Source: Arthrobacter globiformis NBRC 12137 (GTDB lineage: Bacteria > Actinomycetota > Actinomycetes > Actinomycetales > Micrococcaceae). From it: a stretch of 49,031 bases of DNA. The DNA is taken from contig NZ_BAEG01000096.1 in NCBI RefSeq assembly GCF_000238915.1, positions 1 to 49,031 on the forward strand, read 5' to 3'. Both the position numbers and the translations under genes were made by a program. Shown piece after piece: positions 47,947 to 49,031 of the stretch; position 1 is the first letter of the stretch, and each line of letters starts with the position of its first letter. The notes beneath the pieces are model-generated. The model had not been told where the DNA came from, did not search any database, and saw only the letters and a program-made list of their open reading frames with translations.

Positions 47947-48069
47947 GGTCTTCCCGTGAGGTGCGGCCATCACTTGTGGCGAGCGACTCATGTCGAATTT
48001 GTCACATCCGGCGGCCGGAATCCCCGCCGCCGGAAGCCCGTGGAGCCGGAGCGCAGTGGGCGGAACCGC

Positions 48070-48636
48070 TCAGGGCCGCGCGTCCAGCGACTGCAGCATC
48101 GCCTGCACAAGCGACTCCTGCAGCCACGTGGTGAAGTTGTAGACGAGGGCAAGGTAGCTTTCCACGTCCTCGGCCTGGGACCAGTCCTGCATCTGGTGGA
48201 CGTGGTCGGCGTCCGCCTCGTCCCGGATGTCGAGCCGCTCGGCGAGCACCAGCCGCACATCGTTGAGCGCCGTGGACCAGTGCCGTGCATCCGACGGGGT
48301 CAGGAGGAGCTCGTCCTTGTCCAGGCCGAGCGCGGCGGCGCGCAGCGCGCCGATCTTGCTTTCCCGCAGCGAGCGTTCGGTGAGCTGGCGGAACTCAAGG
48401 GCGGCCGCGGCGTCGTCCTTCACTGCGTTGGGCAGCAGCCGGCGGAGAGCACGGTCCGACGGTTCCCGGACTTCCATGTCCAGTCCGATCATCGCGGCGA
48501 GCGGATCCTCGGAGCCGCGGTCGGCCGGCTCCAGCATGGAGATGACGTCGGCGAACAGGCTGCGCAGCAGCTCCCTTTCGGCCGGTTCCAGGAAACCGGT
48601 GATGCCCTTGAGTCCGTATTTGAAAGCCTTAGCCAC
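48070..48636 (-). CDS. DUF2017 protein, clpS-linked
   Basis: 188-residue cytoplasmic, mostly helical protein. Start GTG 48636 has AAGGGAAAAC in front and overlaps the clpS 3' end by 8 bp. The family pattern FKYGLKGITGFLEPAERELLRSLFADVISML (about 4-34) and WSTALNDVRLVLAERLDI (near 130-147) is clear. DUF2017 genes follow clpS in most actinobacteria, which implies a link to ClpS/ClpP proteolysis, but no activity is established. Confidence 0.92.
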   Translation of the reverse strand: MAKAFKYGLKGITGFLEPAERELLRSLFADVISMLEPADRGSEDPLAAMIGLDMEVREPSDRALRRLLPNAVKDDAAAALEFRQLTERSLRESKIGALRAAALGLDKDELLLTPSDARHWSTALNDVRLVLAERLDIRDEADADHVHQMQDWSQAEDVESYLALVYNFTTWLQESLVQAMLQSLDARP

Positions 48637-49009
48637 GTTTTCCCTTGCCCTTGCCCGGGCCGCCGCTTTTGCCGCCCCCGCTGTCTCCGCCGGTGGCCTT
48701 CTCCACGGTGGCCCACAGGCCGAACCCGTGCATCGCGACCGCGTGCTGCTCCACCTGTTCCTTGCTGCCGTGGGCAACGATGGACCGGCCCTTCCTGTGC
48801 ACCTCGAGCATCAGCTTGTTGGCCTTGGTCTCCGAGTAGCCGAAGTAGCTCTGGAAGACGTAGCTGACGTAGCTCATGAGATTGACGGGGTCATTCCAGA
48901 TGACAAGGTTCCAAGGGACGTCCGGGGCGGTCAGGGCGTCGGTGGACACCGCCGTTCCGGTCTGGATGCTCTCCTGGGTGTCAGGGCCGAGCGCAACGCT
49001 TGAGGTCAT
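48629..49009 (-). CDS. clpS: ClpS, adaptor of the ClpCP/ClpAP protease
   Basis: 126-residue N-degron adaptor delivering substrates with bulky N-terminal residues to the Clp ATPase. Core motifs: WNLVIWNDPVNLMSYVSYVF (about 33-52) and KANKLMLEVHRKGRSIVAHG. The substrate-binding Asn-Asp pair ND is present. An unusual Gly/Lys-rich tail of about 20 residues closes the protein. ATG 49009 is 6 nt after a TAGAAT -10 (leaderless). Confidence 0.96.
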   Translation of the reverse strand: MTSSVALGPDTQESIQTGTAVSTDALTAPDVPWNLVIWNDPVNLMSYVSYVFQSYFGYSETKANKLMLEVHRKGRSIVAHGSKEQVEQHAVAMHGFGLWATVEKATGGDSGGGKSGGPGKGKGKRG

Positions 49010-49015
49010 CTGTCC

Positions 49016-49021
49016 ATTCTA
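49016..49021 (-). promoter_or_regulatory. Leaderless-type -10 (TAGAAT) of clpS
   Basis: TAGAAT, spacer GGACAG, then ATG 49009; 10 bp from the window edge, so the -35 is not visible. Confidence 0.55.
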
Positions 49022-49031
49022 TGGCGATGCC

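Overview
The window is GC-rich DNA from a high-GC Gram-positive bacterium, most likely an Arthrobacter/Pseudarthrobacter-type member of the Micrococcaceae. The evidence is the gene complement and order: clpS-DUF2017-murI-(Rv1339-like MBL)-rph-rdgB is the actinobacterial arrangement, nrtR-nadA-nadB-nadC-nifS is a typical actinobacterial NAD operon, and Mqo and DUF1684, DUF4395 and DUF2017 proteins are present. At least a dozen genes also have a TANNNT -10 box only 6-7 nt before the start codon, the signature of leaderless transcription common in actinobacteria. Genus assignment is inference; no search was run.

Layout. 1-5041: sugar (polyol-like) utilisation cluster with an ABC permease (cut by the left edge), substrate-binding lipoprotein, hydroxypyruvate-isomerase-like TIM barrel, Gfo/Idh/MocA dehydrogenase and divergent LacI regulator. 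5054-6120: divergent MarR/Bcp peroxiredoxin pair. 6249-6330: tRNA-Leu(UAG) with a very strong terminator. 6590-9186: fasciclin lipoprotein and family-5 solute-binding lipoprotein. 9264-14066: malate:quinone oxidoreductase and an HAE1/SwrC-like RND exporter. 14120-15252: a predicted wHTH + Vsr/DUF559-like nuclease gene bracketed by two copies of a palindromic repeat. 15369-16990: LLM flavin monooxygenase with a coupled MarR regulator. 17076-20462: transglutaminase-like protein, lipoprotein, DUF1684 protein, FAH-family protein.

20471-26367: NAD de novo operon on the minus strand, nrtR-nadA-nadB-nadC-cysteine desulfurase, the last probably supplying sulfur for the NadA Fe-S cluster. 26487-29588: amino-acid permease (third palindromic repeat at its 3' end), alpha/beta hydrolase, phosphoribosyltransferase. 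29607-34014: aromatic-catabolism-like cluster with an MHS transporter, a two-component HpaB/HpaC-type flavin monooxygenase and a divergent IclR regulator. 34002-39758: an MFS exporter and the SbcC/SbcD nuclease. 39814-44474: aquaporin, ADP-ribosylglycohydrolase, DUF4395, DEDDh exonuclease + BRCT, DedA. 44608-49009: rdgB, rph, MBL phosphodiesterase-like, murI, DUF2017, clpS.

The most interesting non-genic signals are a dispersed hairpin repeat that can supply the stop codon of the gene it follows, and a recurring habit of short tandem duplications at gene 3' ends, most of them spanning the stop codon. There is no CRISPR array, recognisable IS transposase, phage module or replication origin, and no stretch over 300 bp without a gene.
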